Assembly (NCBI GenBank): GCA_016271365.2 | Contig: JADMNL010000023.1 | Span: 609,922,001-609,986,000, forward strand | Direction of reading: 5' to 3' | DNA length: 64,000 bases | Source of the DNA: Neoceratodus forsteri | Lineage: Eukaryota; Chordata; Ceratodontiformes; Ceratodontidae | Shown here: positions 33,661 to 45,590 of the stretch, one piece after another | How the letters are laid out: each line of letters starts with the position of its first letter | Numbering within the stretch: the first letter of the stretch is position 1 | Notes under the pieces: generated by a model | Told to the model about the DNA's origin: nothing | What the model saw: the letters and a program-made list of their open reading frames with translations, nothing else | Database searches by the model: none | Made by a program: the position numbers and the translations under genes

Positions 33661-35419
33661 TAGCCAGATATTCAAAGCTTTGTGCTGGGCAAAAATTTGC
33701 TGAGACTGGCCAGCGCGGATTAGCGTGGGTCTGCAATATTCAAAAGGCTGAATAGTACAGGCAAACAGCATTAGCACCAGGCAAACAATAATTATATGCA
33801 AGGGAAAAGTGAACATGAATACAGGTGCAATGAGATATTCAGTGACTAGCGCGCTTCAAGAATTGCCTTTTGTTATAGCACAACCCATAGCGTACAATTT
33901 ACCGCCCAGGAAAAGCTGGTCTTAACCCTGGGCAAACAGCTTTGCATGCTTTGTGTGGTGCTATCTCAGCATTAGCGGGCTATGCGAGCCCTAACATAGG
34001 TATGACACTTAGAAACTGCCAGACATGGAAGACACATACTGCACATTGCTGGCACCACAATGATGCCATCAGCTGCCACCAGTCCGAGCCAAGCACAAAC
34101 AGTGAGGGTGATCTGACCCACAGGGGACAGCATGGTAGTGTGGCCTATAGCACACACCTGCAGACCATACATCTGTGGTGTGTAACAGATGCCAGCACAC
34201 ACATGCAGCACTGTGGGTATGGTGGCAGTGAGGGAGGGTTTATGGGTGGCCAGACCCTCACCACAGCCCAGGTGTGGCCACAAGGCTGGGACATATCTCT
34301 CAGTGCACATGGGCCAGTAGTGGGATTACTACACCACCTGTGTGCCTGTCAGATCCTACATGCCCCCAGCCACCTACCACACAACTGTACAGATGTCACA
34401 GCACACACTGCTGGCCATGTACATGACACTGTGTATCCCATGCCACAGGGCAGCATCTGTGGATCACACAACAGCGTGATTGTACTGTCCACTGTTAGTA
34501 ATTACCTGCACGTTGGGCCTGTCACTGGGTACAGTGCAGTCAGCATCACTGCTCTACACATCATAGGCAGTGCTGTGTCCTCACACTACTGGCCCCCTTG
34601 CTACTGTGGTGTCTGCTGTGCACTGTAGCATGCCCTCCAGTGTGACAGTTGCATGCAGCACCACCACCACCTGTGCCTATGCTGTCTTGTCCCTGGGGTA
34701 CAATATGCTATGCTATGCTGTACTGTTTACATGTAGCCTGCAGCTATCATCGTGCACTGCCAGACTGACCTACAGGTGGAGCTGTGGTTGGACCTGGTCA
34801 GCTCCTGTACTTCCAGACTGACCTACAGGTGGCTCTGTGGGACCCTGCAGTAACGCTGGGCAAACTGCATGCAAATCAGGGTATAATGAGATACTAATCG
34901 GTTGTTTGCCCAGAGACTACTAAAGTAGGCTCATTTGCATGGCACTTTTGAATATGGCACATTTTAGCCCGGGCAAACGTGTTTGCACCGGCTAACTTAC
35001 TTAGCTCCACGCTAATGCCGCTTAATGTGTTAGTGCGGCGCTAACGGTAATGGGCAATATTATACAGTTTTGATCACTGTTCTTTCACATCTGCTGCTTA
35101 CTGCAGCTGTACTGAGTCCATGCATTTGCTGGCACACATTGGCCATGTAGTTTGTCTGTACCTGCCCTCACGTTGCTGTGCACTGTGTTGTTGTTGTGGG
35201 TTGCACTTCCTGGTTGCTTTATTCAGTGCTGTCTTATTCCAGGGCTACATTTGCCCTGCATTCCCAACCCAGTTTGCATGACCTCATTACCATGCTATAT
35301 TCAGCAGCTGTTTGCCCTGGGCTATTCCTTTTCAATATAGCTTGCTTTGTGCTCGGGCTATGTTTGCCTGCCAGGCAGTGCTAATTTAGCCCTGGGGCAA
35401 AGTTTTGAATATCTGGCCC
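33661..35419. mobile_element. Non-autonomous PIF/Harbinger-like element nested in L1
   Basis: The left end TAGCCAGATATTCAAAGCTT and the complement of the right end, GGGCCAGATATTCAAAACTT, form imperfect terminal inverted repeats. ATA flanks both sides (33658-33660, 35420-35422). Subterminal words such as GGGCAAA and GCTAAT also repeat inverted. The GGGCCAGAT-type end with a 3-bp target site is characteristic of PIF/Harbinger MITEs. The centre is rich in ACAC and GTGTG and holds a 228-codon frame (33942-34628) without any transposase motif, which I take as a compositional artefact. L1 3' UTR resumes after it. Confidence 0.75.
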
Positions 35420-35635
35420 ATAAAGTGAAGGAATTGTATTTTTCGTAGACCATTTCACCCTAGTATATTGTTTATTAGAGCACCACTATTATTATATTTT
35501 CTTTGCTAGAATTGCACTCACTCTATTGTGTATAGTTAACTGGTGTTTTGTTTTTAAATGTTGTTACAGTTATCATTCTTTTCTTCTTTCTTCTTGTTGT
35601 ATCTTGAATTTTATAAAATAAACTTAATAAAAAAA
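35420..35635 (+). other. L1 3' UTR and A-rich terminus
   Basis: AT-rich sequence after the Harbinger-like insertion, ending ATAAAATAAACTTAATAAAAAAA just before the TAAACTG target duplication. Confidence 0.7.
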
Positions 35636-35642
35636 TAAACTG

Positions 35643-36260
35643 CAGCCCTGCATATTCTTCCACTAGATGTCCTCATTATCAAACCATGTTTCTATTATTG
35701 CAATTACTGTATACCCAATGGCTCATCATGTACCATTTATTTAAGGTCATCAGGTTTATTATTGAGGCTTCTTGCATTTAGGACCAAGACACTATTTTTC
35801 TTATACAGTACTGTTAATGTTTGCTTGTTAAAACTCATTTGAGCTTCAGTTGAGTTCTCCATATACCCCTTACCTAATCATTTAAATGTTGATTGATTGT
35901 ATTAAAACATATTTTGTCTAATATTCTGCTACCCCTTTAATAAAGGTCAAGTTAGTCAGGGAACATGGTGAATTTCCCCAAAGTATCCCAATTATATTGG
36001 AATGGGAACCATATTTTCTTGCACCAATTTCTAAATCAGATGTGTGTCTTTATAATTGCATTTTGCCTTGCAAATGTTACCCTAAGCACTAGCATAATTT
36101 CAGAAACAGTTATTATTCATTTACAGGCTTTCAGTTGCATACCCACAACCCCATAGTCCCTTTTAGTTTCTTTTTCAGTCCTTCTTCCCATATTGTTAGT
36201 TCCTATGTGAATTATTACCCTGGGTTGTTACTCACAGTTGAAAAATATATTGTTTATAGG
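35643..36260 (-). pseudogene. Old CR1/L2-like LINE, 5' part (first segment)
   Basis: This continues, in the same minus orientation, the LINE cut at 27470. The pre-insertion order CTTTTCTTCT-TAAACTG-CAGCCCTGC is restored when the L1 is removed. The text is typical of the region upstream of a CR1/L2 endonuclease (leucine-heptad-like ORF1/5' UTR), with no clear domain. It is interrupted again at 36253-36260. Confidence 0.55.
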
Positions 36261-37242
36261 TAGGGGTGGGTAGATAGCAAAATATTGCCAGATATTATAT
36301 CCGGATAATCACAAGGTGCTATCTAACTGGGTCGGGTATTTATTGGGTTGGATAGCAGAGGTACAAGTGCCCTTTAATTATAACATTCCTCACCTCATGT
36401 CAGCCTGATAGTGGCCCGCCCCATCAAATCCAGCACCAAGGCTAGATAAAACAGCTGTGCTGCTGCTGTGGGATCTAGAAGGCTGAAATACTTTGCCAGT
36501 CAACACTGCCTATCAGGGACTGAAGTCGATCATGGAAGCCTGATATTGGTAAATGGCATCTGGTCTGTTTTAAAAAGGAGACACGCTGGATTATGAAGGC
36601 AGTTGTTTTCCACTCCTTTTCAATTTTTAAATACAATGGGAAAATGACTGAGTTACACTGTTTTATAACTGAATCTATGAAAGTCTGACAGCTGCTTTTC
36701 ATGAGTGAAGTGCTATAAATGTTTGGTATGCTGACAAAGCGGGACAGTGAGTTTGCATGAGAAGGGGCAAAGGAAAAAAATATACCTTTGCAGTTTCTGC
36801 AGTTTCTTTGTTGTATTGGCAGGCAGTGTGGGGAGGGCACAGATGTAGGGAGGAGAGAAGGTGAATAAAAGCTGTGCTACATTTGTGATACAGGTTGGTG
36901 GTAGTTACTAGTTTCAGTACAGAAAAAATATCCAACTCCTCTCTCCTCTGGATACGTAATATATAACAGCCATAATCACTCCATGATGAGAACAGTTAAG
37001 TAGGAGAACTGCTCCATACCTTTGCCTTCACATCAGTGCTGCTGGTTCCAGCTGGAGCCAGAAAAAAAGAAGACAGTTTCTGTAACTGTACAAAAGTAAG
37101 TTTTGCGGGGAGAAGGAGGATCTAGCCAGGATTTGAAATTGAGTATCTGACCCGATATACAATGCAATATCCGTTGGATCAGGTCAGAAAGTGTAAAATG
37201 CAACCAGATTTATTTATCGGATCAGAGATCCGCCCATCCCTA
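36261..37242. mobile_element. Non-autonomous hAT element (982 bp)
   Basis: Starts TAGGGGTGGGTAGAT and ends ATCCGCCCATCCCTA, whose complement is TAGGGATGGGCGGAT: terminal inverted repeats of about 15 bp with three differences. The flanks TTTATAGG (36253-36260) and TTTAAAGG (37243-37250) match at seven of eight bases, as expected of a hAT 8-bp target duplication. No transposase is encoded; a 121-codon minus-strand frame (36475-36840) has no motif. Confidence 0.85.
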
Positions 37243-37250
37243 TTTAAAGG

Positions 37251-37970
37251 TGTAGTAACATCTGTTAGTTTGGCCTTTGAAAGGCATGCGGCTGTCAGTC
37301 ACTTTAAAAACACATTATCTGATTATCTGTAAATTTAACCATGCAATCCAAAATTACCACTGTATGTTTATAGTAACATAGAATTTCATGACAACTCATC
37401 ATTTCATGATATTGAATTCTAAAATTCTGAATTAATTCAATTGATTGTGTCCCGTGTAAGGGGATGAAATATGTTCATTGTTTCTATCCATATAAGTTCT
37501 GAGGAGAAATTAAGGACTGCTTGGCCCCAGTTTGCCCATTTTATTTTGCCTATAGAATTACTGCAGACCCTACATGTCCAGTCAATATCTTGTTTTCATC
37601 AATTTCCTTATCCTCTCTTCCACGTTTTGTACCCTTTCCCACTGTCAAAGCTGTGAACACGCTAATGCACAGATGTTTATTGCTTCTACTCCTAAATTAT
37701 GTGTTTCATCAGTCTCATTTACTGATGCTTCTTTTAACTTACTATCTAGAACATTTTCCAATGGCATGATTTCTTGAGGTTTTTAAGTTCAACCATTAAT
37801 GCACTCACTCCATTTTCTAAGCTAGCTATTTTCCAACAATTAGCACATATATGGGACTTCGTCATCTATATTTGTCGTAGTCAGGTCTGTGTTTAAACAG
37901 TTTGTTCACTGGATCCCTGATCTATCATAAGTAGGTACAGTATTATTCTGTTGTTTTTCATTTTGTTATA
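37251..37970 (-). pseudogene. Old CR1/L2-like LINE, 5' part (second segment)
   Basis: Resumes after the hAT MITE. Sequence such as CCACTGTATGTTTATAGTAACATAG and GCTAGCTATTTTCCAACAATTAGCACATATAT is what one expects near the 5' end of this LINE type read backward. The 5' boundary near 37970 is a guess. Confidence 0.4.
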
Positions 37971-40900
37971 TGTGTGTTTATCCTTTGCCAGTTAGTAAAC
38001 AAGAATGCTATCAAACACTTGTTTCCACCAAACTAGTTGATGTACATGTAGAACAGTGTGCTCTGTCAATCTCTCTGACCCTAGTGGACAATGGCAGACA
38101 CACAACAGACAACAACTCTGCCAGTGTCACTTCAGCTGGTGCTCTCCTCAGCACTCTCACAGAAGGTGTTGATAAGCAATCATGGCTGAAAATATGTCAT
38201 ACTGCTTCTGGTTTGATAATGCACTTAAATTCCATTTTGTTAAACTACAGTATACTTCTAAAATTACCTGTGAATGTCCCCTATCAGTACATGGACATGG
38301 CTGTTTAAAATCCCAATGGCACCAATCACTTTGTAATTTCTGCATGGTGATGGAAAGGGTGGGCGGGTGGCAGGAAGTGTACTCAACCTTATTCCTGGTT
38401 CTCTCACTGACTATTACATCAACAAGAAGCGTGAGTGAATTAACAGCATTTTTGAATAAGGACAGTTACATATGTTTTTATTGGGAATCCACAGCACAAA
38501 AACATAATAATGTTATTGTACATGTGATGTTTGTTGTATTGCATGCAAGTGATCAATCGTCCTTCATTCTGCTCAAATAAAACAAAATGACAAATAATAC
38601 TTGTTACATAGTCTCGGTGTGAGCATGGCACTCAAATACTGGTTATAAAAATTGAGATGTTTGCAAAACTAGATGAAATGTTCACCTTTTGAAAGCCCTT
38701 ATAAGGAGAAAGGGCCTCTAAGGACTCAGTATCATGCTGAATTTGGACATGCATTAGGAAGCTTCTAAGTCTTCATATTACCAGCATCTCCAAGCTTAAG
38801 GTCACAATCAGCTAGAATGATGGCAACTTCAGGTAGATGTGAGAGAACACTTCAACAACTCAGATCTGCAGAGCAGCTACTTGGAGCTTCTTACACAAAT
38901 TAGCAATGTCTGGATTGGTAAATGTAAAAGAATAGAAACAAAAATGGTACCTGCTTCCTTGAATGAGCAACCACCAGTCCAGAGCCCCACCTAATATTGT
39001 TTTCTTTGGGGAGGAGGTAATAATCAGTTTAGATACAGTAGCTCATTGCTTTTCAAATTTGCAGGCTATTAATTCTGAAGTATGTGGCTGGAATGATAAT
39101 TGAGTATAAACAACTCTATAATCCCAGTGATATAAAGCTAATTTCCTGTACTAAATGTTCTCATCCCCTTCAAATCATCATTAATAAACCATAACCAAAA
39201 CAGCATAACAGATAGTGTTTGGTAGCATGTAAGATTTCCAAGGTCATAGTTGGAATCTGCTCCTTCAGGAAGATTAATATCTTATTTGCAGCACCTAGTG
39301 TTATCCAAATTAGCTTCAATGAGTATTTAAAATTTTCAGTTTTAATATTCTGTATGTTTGTCCTAGAGACACAAGTGTTTTTTTTTCAGCAGTAAGGCAT
39401 TACAGCTTGACCTCTTTGAGGGAATTATAAACAATGTGTTGCTTTTAGCTGTAGCTATAAATGATGCTATTTTAATAAATCAATGAAAAGTTAACTTTTA
39501 TTAAAGTAATTGCTTCTGGTGCTTTCACACAGTTACTTAGGCTGATACTCAAAATAACTGATAGATTTTTCACGGTGTTTCAGTAACAGTAAGATATCGG
39601 TGCTTTGACTTACTGAGGTTTTCTGGTAGTACACCACTTTACAAAAACTATTACTCTACTTTTAAAATATCCATTGGAATAAACACAAGACTTGTAGTTA
39701 AAGAACACCATGACCATAAGTTGTCAGGCAGCTGAAAGCCTGCTGTGTACAATTTGCTGGTCTGTTTACCCATGCAAACAATCATCTGTTCTGTAACATA
39801 CTTATCTGAAGAAGAACACTATTACTCAAACAGCCCAGTTGTTAACTCTCTGTAATAATGTGAAAAGTCAAGAATCTATTACAATGCAATGGTTAAAACC
39901 AGTATGTATAGAACAATTACGTTTAATATTTTTATCTTTTGGCATTGCACCTTATTGGTCATTTAAATATTTCATTAATAATACCTATTTCATAGTCTGT
40001 TTCAAAAGGATTTGACTGCACCAAATGAAAGCACAATTTCAATATTTGTAACATAACACTCTGCTGTCATGGTGTGCACTATGATGCAATAACCTGTGCA
40101 CTGTGCAGTCAGGAAATCAGATGAAAGCTTTCTATATCGGCTTCATGGACACACACAAAAAACTATAGTACAGCACCAGGGAATGATAATATAATTTTGA
40201 AAAAATGTAATGCAGTTAATTTGAACATCTGAAAAAACTGTAATTTTAAGAAAATTATAAATCAGCATGGATACCAGCTCTTTAAAGTTGGTACAATGGC
40301 AAACACATTCCTTTGGATAATACTGTAAGCAGAAAGCATGAACAAAATTATCAGCATGCCCTTTTTATGTTTAATTTTATTTTGTTTTATTCTAGATGTG
40401 AGATGCAGTCCCACTGCATATAATGGACTAATTTGTGCAAGGCTAAGCTTTCCATTATAGCAGTTGATACTGTCAGATATACTATATATAAGAGATATTT
40501 TTGAGAATGTGAGATTTTTTGAGAATGTATTGCTAGTATCACCATTTGCTTTTACTGTGTTAGCAGTTAATTCAATCTGATCCTGTAATATTGTCCACTA
40601 CTTTAAAAAACATGTTACACTATTTTTTCATAACATCTCTTATGTGGGTTTGATGGACCCTATAAACAGTATAGTACTGTCACATTTTCTTTGGTTATGA
40701 CAGCATGCTCTTGTTGGAGTTCACATTACTAAACTGATACTTTGCCCTGTACTGTGTATAGTAGTGATGCTCATATGTCAGCAGGTGTAACAAAGACAAC
40801 AAAAAGTAAGGAAAATATGATTTAAATAGCAAGTCAGCTAGTCAATTAGCACCTCATCTGACAACATTAAATTAATGGCAGCATTAGGGGTTGCCAATCA

Positions 40901-41280
40901 ACTTAGTACATTATAAAGGCCAGGTTTGTAAAGCACTTTGTTACTGCAGTTTTGGAAAGCAAGTTTCATCCATTATAAATAACTGGTATCATTTATAAAA
41001 TTAATAAAAAACTGTTATACTTGGTGAACTAATTTAAAAATGCACTGATGGAGTCTGCAGATATACAGTTGCAACAATTGATATGGTTAGATATTTCTTG
41101 AAATGTCTGTGATATTATTAGAGAAATTCCTTGACTGCCTGCAGTTCCACTCTGGAGCTGACAAGCAAGATATACAGTATTTAGAAATATCACAAAATAT
41201 CAGGTAATTTCTGAACATGAGTTTTGCTATAACTATATTTAGCAGCCATGGATTCCCCTTTAGTTCTTTCCAAGAATATA
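37971..41280. other. Unassigned AT-rich DNA
   Basis: More than 3 kb with no recognised gene, transposon end or tandem repeat. The longest frames (112 codons at 37970, 132 at 38182) lack motifs. It could be unique host sequence (intergenic or intronic) or repeats too old to read by eye. Confidence 0.4.
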
Positions 41281-41978
41281 GAACCTGATCCAGAAAGGTC
41301 TCCCAGACCATCCGCTCATGAGGAGGGCATGTAAAAGACCAAGAGTTATCCCTTTGTGTGGGGAACAGTCCTGTTGCCCATTCTGCAGCAATTCACAAAC
41401 ATCATCACGGCTCCAAAGCACCCAATAACACTACAAATGCCCTTTGTAAGCAGCCTAGGAGAGGAAAAGCTGCACTTCCATTGGATCCACATTATAGTGA
41501 TGCTTAGGTCTGGTAAAGGGAATATGTGCTATGCTAGGCATTACCCTGCTAGTGCTGTTTTGTGGCCCCTCCATATTGATAAGTGAAGTCCTCTGTAGCC
41601 TTTTGTCCCTCCACATACTGTCCTCAGCCTTCCAAATTGACAAGGACAAGGAAGGCTGAGGGCCTATATCCGAACCTTTGTTCTTCTGAAATAAGATACA
41701 GCACTCCTTGGAGGACTACTGTGTCTCTTGATCTTATACTCCATGCAGAATGAGGGGTGCACTGAACAGCTGACAGGGGCATCTGATTGGATGCTCTGTG
41801 TACTGCACAACATTACTCCATGCCAGCCTTTGTCCCCACATGTAGTTCTCCATAGATGTAGAGTGGTGGGCAGGGACTGTGGATGCCATCCAGTGTGGAC
41901 CAGCATCTGAGCATGGATTTATGTTACTAGGGTATGCACAAATAACACTAATCCCAGCATGCTTTGTGAATCAGGCCC
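41281..41978. mobile_element. Harbinger-like MITE (about 700 bp)
   Basis: The left end GAACCTGATCCAGAAAG resembles the complement of the right end, GGGCCTGATTCACAAAG. Flanks are ATA (41278-41280) and TTA (41979-41981), compatible with a drifted 3-bp target site. The GGGCC-GATTCACAAAG end is typical of Harbinger MITEs. No transposase is present. Confidence 0.5.
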
Positions 41979-42400
41979 TTAGCAGTATTTTAATAAAAGG
42001 TTTTATTTAACTAACACTACAGATCCTACAGATGTTTTGTGTTAATTATTAGCCCTAAAGGACAAGAAACATGAGACATATTGGACTCTTTTATATGCTC
42101 ATAAGATATGTTGTACCTGTGATCTACAGACCTTTACAGTCTGATGCAAAGTGTCCTTGTCTACTGGGGACTTTTCAATTAGCTGGAAAATGTCCAGGTA
42201 TTACCAGTTTTGAAATCTGGTCAGAAGAACTTATTAACTTTCACCAAATATCACTTTTACCATTGAAGTTGAAAGTGACATGCTGCAGAATTCTGAAGGA
42301 ACATAATTTAATCCAACAGAAATGATGTTAATTTTACATGCAGTAAAGTGTGACATCATAAAGCACTGCATACTGGCAGATGCTCCTGCATGTATAGCAA

Positions 42401-42454
<54 letters not shown>
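42401..42454. repeat. (CTAT)n microsatellite
   Basis: About 13 uninterrupted tetranucleotide units. Confidence 0.95.
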
Positions 42455-42554
42455 AGTAGAGCCAGTCAAGATCCAGTGCCATGTCTTGAGGTACTACATG
42501 CCAAGGGAACTAACTGGCATTGAAATTACCATGTTTAGTGCAAAAAAAAAAATG

Positions 42555-42690
42555 TTAGCTGTTGTATTGGTTCTTGCCCAACAAGATGCACAAATTAGGT
42601 GATTTGATACCTTTTATTGGACCAAGAGAGAGTACAGAAAAAACCTTAAGCTTTTGACCTCCAACAGAGTTTTCTTTATAAGAAATGGCA
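42555..42690. mobile_element. Possible MITE fragment
   Basis: Contains GATACCTTTTATTGGACCAA, a phrase I associate with an abundant short DNA-transposon family in reptile and amphibian genomes. No pair of ends is visible here. Confidence 0.25.
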
Positions 42691-42777
42691 AATATTTAAG
42701 AAAGTTCACTTTTTAAAAGCCCTACTGCAGTATGCTGTTGTATTGTGTTGCATGTTGGCAGACACAACTGCATATTA

Positions 42778-45172
42778 ATATTCTTTACAAAAAACTGCAT
42801 TAATGCACCTGTTAGGTTCAACTTAATGCAAAAATAAGAAAATGTGGTGTTAGGGTTTCTAACTAACTCACCACCCAAGTAGCAAAATGGCAAGATGACA
42901 CAAGAGCCTGAGACAGCCATTATCAGGTTAGATAAACAACATACAACTGTTTCCAGATGATACAAAATGTAGTAGCACTGATGTGCTGCCTTCATGGATT
43001 TGTATCTGTGGCTGCATAAGTGGAGTTCCACATGGGCCTCTGTTAATGCAGCACACCAATATGTGTATGTCATATATAATGCACGAGTACATGTGGTTGC
43101 AGAATTGCAGGTTCCATGGGGATCTGTGCTTCTGCAGACAGACAGCACCATGGAACTGTGGCTCTACAGCTAGAGGTACTCATGCACATTGTATGAGGTA
43201 TCTCACTAGATAGCATGATCTTCTAGTGCATGGTTTTCTATTTGCAGCTTCATAACTGAAAACTGTTGACCCTTGAACAGTTTCTAGATCCACTGCTGAT
43301 ACCATGATACCCACATTGCAGCAGTACTTCTGACTGCATCACTGCAGGCCCCACAGATGCCTTGTCCTTCAGCAGCCAAAAGTTGCTGCATGTCTTACAG
43401 ATGTGGCAAAGAGGGCAAGCCTCTCAGGGGCCTGTGCTTCTGCAGAAACTACTGCAATTTTGATATCAAGATTCTGTGGTGACTGCATTTCTGTAACCAG
43501 TGATTGGTATGCATGTCTTACACCTGCAGATGCAGAAGTGCAGGCATGACATGTGGATGCTTGTCTTATTGTGTGCGTGTCTATCCAGTGGCTACAGAAG
43601 TGCTGGCCCCATACTAGCCTGCGTTTCTGCAGGCAAAAAGAATATTGTAATTTGAATTGTGGATTTGCATATTGTTGATTTTTATCTGTGGCTGTAGGGC
43701 ATGTGCTTCTGCACACAGAAGCAATGTTGTGATTTGAGTACTGTAGATTTCCATCTGCAGTGACATGTGAGTGCATATGTCTTGCAGTGTGCATACCACA
43801 GACACAAATTCACAAAGGTAGCATGTCAGTGATACTGCATCTGTGTCATCTGGAAACAGCTGTATGTAGTTTGTATGATTAATAAGCTGGATAGGCTCGG
43901 GGTGGGTCAGAAGTTAGTCAACTGGGTGGCAAACTGGTTGTGGGCAGAAAACAGAGAGTGGTGGTAAATGGTATACAGTCAGAAGAGATGCAAGTCACAA
44001 GTGGGTACATCTGGGATCAGTCCTGGGGCCAGTCCTCTTCAATATCTTCATCAGTGACATTACAAATGGACTGGAGGGTAAGGTTTGTCTGTTTGCAGAT
44101 GACACCAAGATCTGCAACAGAGTACATGATCCAGATGGGGTGGGCAGAATGAGAAGAGATCTGGATAAACTAGCAAAATGGTCAGAAGAGTGGCAACTGG
44201 GATTTAATGCAAAAGTGCAAGATCATGCACATGGGAAGAGAAACCCTGAAGCCACCTATAGGCTGGGAGGGGAGTTGATGGCAGTCACAAGGAAAGAAAG
44301 AGACTTGGGCATCATCATCACCAATGACCTGAAATCATCCAAGCAGACCACTAAAGCAGTAGGTAAGGCTAGGGGATGTTAAAGTGTATTAGTAGGGGTA
44401 TCACAAGTTGGAAGAGGAGGTCATAATCCCTCTTTACAAGGCACTGGTTGGCCCATCTAGAGTACTGCATGCAGTACTGGAGGCCACACCTTCAAGGACA
44501 TTAACCAAATTGAGGCAGTCAGAGAAGGGCAGCCAAAATGGTGCAGGGACTGCATCAGAAAACATATGAGGACAGATTAATGAAGCTCAATATGTATACC
44601 CTTGAGCAAAGGAGGAGAGAGGTGATATGATCAAAACATTCAAACACTTTAAGGGCATTAACAAGGTGAAAGAGTCTAACATGTTTTAATATAAGAAAAA
44701 TAGCAGGACAAGAGGACACAGCAGATTAGAGGCAGGCCGATTAAGGGTAATATGAGAAGTTCTTTTTAACAGAAAGGGTGGTGGATGCATGGGCAGGCCT
44801 ACCTCAGGAAGTGGTGGCTATGAATACAGTGCAGGGCTTCAAGCAGGCATGGGATAGACATAAGAAACAATACAGATGAGTACGAACAGATAGGCCATTG
44901 ACAGAGCAAAGACCGATGGCACATTTATAAGGTAGAAAAACAAATGATCAGACTGGATGGGCCTTGCGGTCCTTATCTGCCATCAACCTCTTTGTTTCTG
45001 TGTTTCTGTGTCTTGCCTGATAATGGCTGTCTGTGGTTGCTTGTGTGGTCTTGTTCTTTTGCAGCTTGGGGTGGGAAGTTGGAATTGAAACCCTAACATC
45101 ACATTTCCCTACATTTATTGCATTAAGTTGTACCTATCTGGTGCATTAACACAGTTTTGTGCAAAGAATTTC
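42778..45172. mobile_element. DNA element with ~200-bp inverted repeats, split by a CR1
   Basis: The left arm (42778-42970: ATTCTTTACAAAAAACTG, TTAATGCACC, CAACTTAATGCA, GTTAGGGTTTC, ACAGCCATTATCAGG, CTGTTTCCAGATGATAC) is repeated inverted on the right as GTATCATCTGG-like sequence at about 43848-43876, then CCTGATAATGGCTGT, GAAACCCTAAC, TGCATTAAGTTG, GGTGCATTAA and AAGAATT at 45011-45172. The right arm is cut by a CR1 copy. The interior (42970-43845) is a drifting array of GTGCTTCTGCAGACAG-like phrases on an interval near 115 bp. No transposase is seen. Confidence 0.75.
43877..45010 (+). pseudogene. 5'-truncated CR1 LINE inserted in the TIR element
   Basis: Begins INKLDRLGVGQKLVNW-like (43877), then LFADDTKICNRVHDPDGVG at 44090 with the catalytic FADD intact, RRDLDKLAKWSEEWQLGFNA, DLGIIITNDLKSSKQTTKAV, and in shifted frames YCMQYWRPHLQ-like, AAKMVQGLHQKTYEDRLMKL and IKTFKHFKGINKVKESNMF. 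The 3' end is TTTGTTTCTGTGTTTCTGTG (45010), a TTTCTRTG octamer array. 1134 bp with frameshifts; inactive. Confidence 0.9.
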
Positions 45173-45590
45173 ATTTCTTTTGAGATGGAAACATATCCTC
45201 ATTCACGTGAGGTCCTGACCAAATGCAGATGTGCAGGACTCTCTGGGCCCTGCTCCAAGGAAGAGTCCATCTGTCTGTGGAAGTACCGTGCCCTCCGTGC
45301 CCTACTTCCATGTGTCTACAGATACAGACATGCAGGGCAAAGAATCCATCTGTGTTCTGAAGTTCAGGACCCTTTGGCAGCCATGGGTACAGAGGTGCAC
45401 AGCTCTATGCAAAGACAGATTTCTCTTCACTATATGGTGCTTGAACCCATGCAGAAGCCTGCAGCTTCCTTTCCCAGGGTAAGAGGATGGTGCTGCATGG
45501 CAACACCATCATTCCACCTCAGCCCATCCACCTAGCTCACTGAGCTCATTCCCAAACTTAGCTCACTGGCAGAAGACCAGAAAGCACTAC
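45173..45590. other. Unassigned
   Basis: Overlapping frames on the plus strand (135 and 83 codons) are rich in Cys and Leu but show no known pattern. GTCCATCTGT and TCTGTG phrases recall the interior of the preceding element. Confidence 0.25.

Larger units (their letters stand above)
27478..35635 (+). mobile_element. Near full-length L1 LINE (disrupted), with nested insertions
   Basis: Bounded by a 7-bp target duplication TAAACTG at 27471-27477 and 35636-35642. It starts with GGGGTCTTGTGATGGCAGT, which has the look of an L1 5' UTR, then ORF1, ORF2, a 3' UTR and an A-rich end (TTATAAAATAAACTTAATAAA). Removing the two insertions inside (30343-30420 and 33661-35419) leaves about 6.3 kb, a normal L1 length. 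Both ORFs carry many stops and shifts, so it cannot move. The insertion sits in an older minus-strand LINE whose sequence resumes immediately after the 3' end. Confidence 0.85.

Noticed and set aside
33972..34310. 112-codon minus-strand frame as a Harbinger transposase piece
   Set aside because: It has no DDE motif or helix-turn-helix. It mirrors a plus-strand frame of equal openness in CACA/TGTG-rich sequence.
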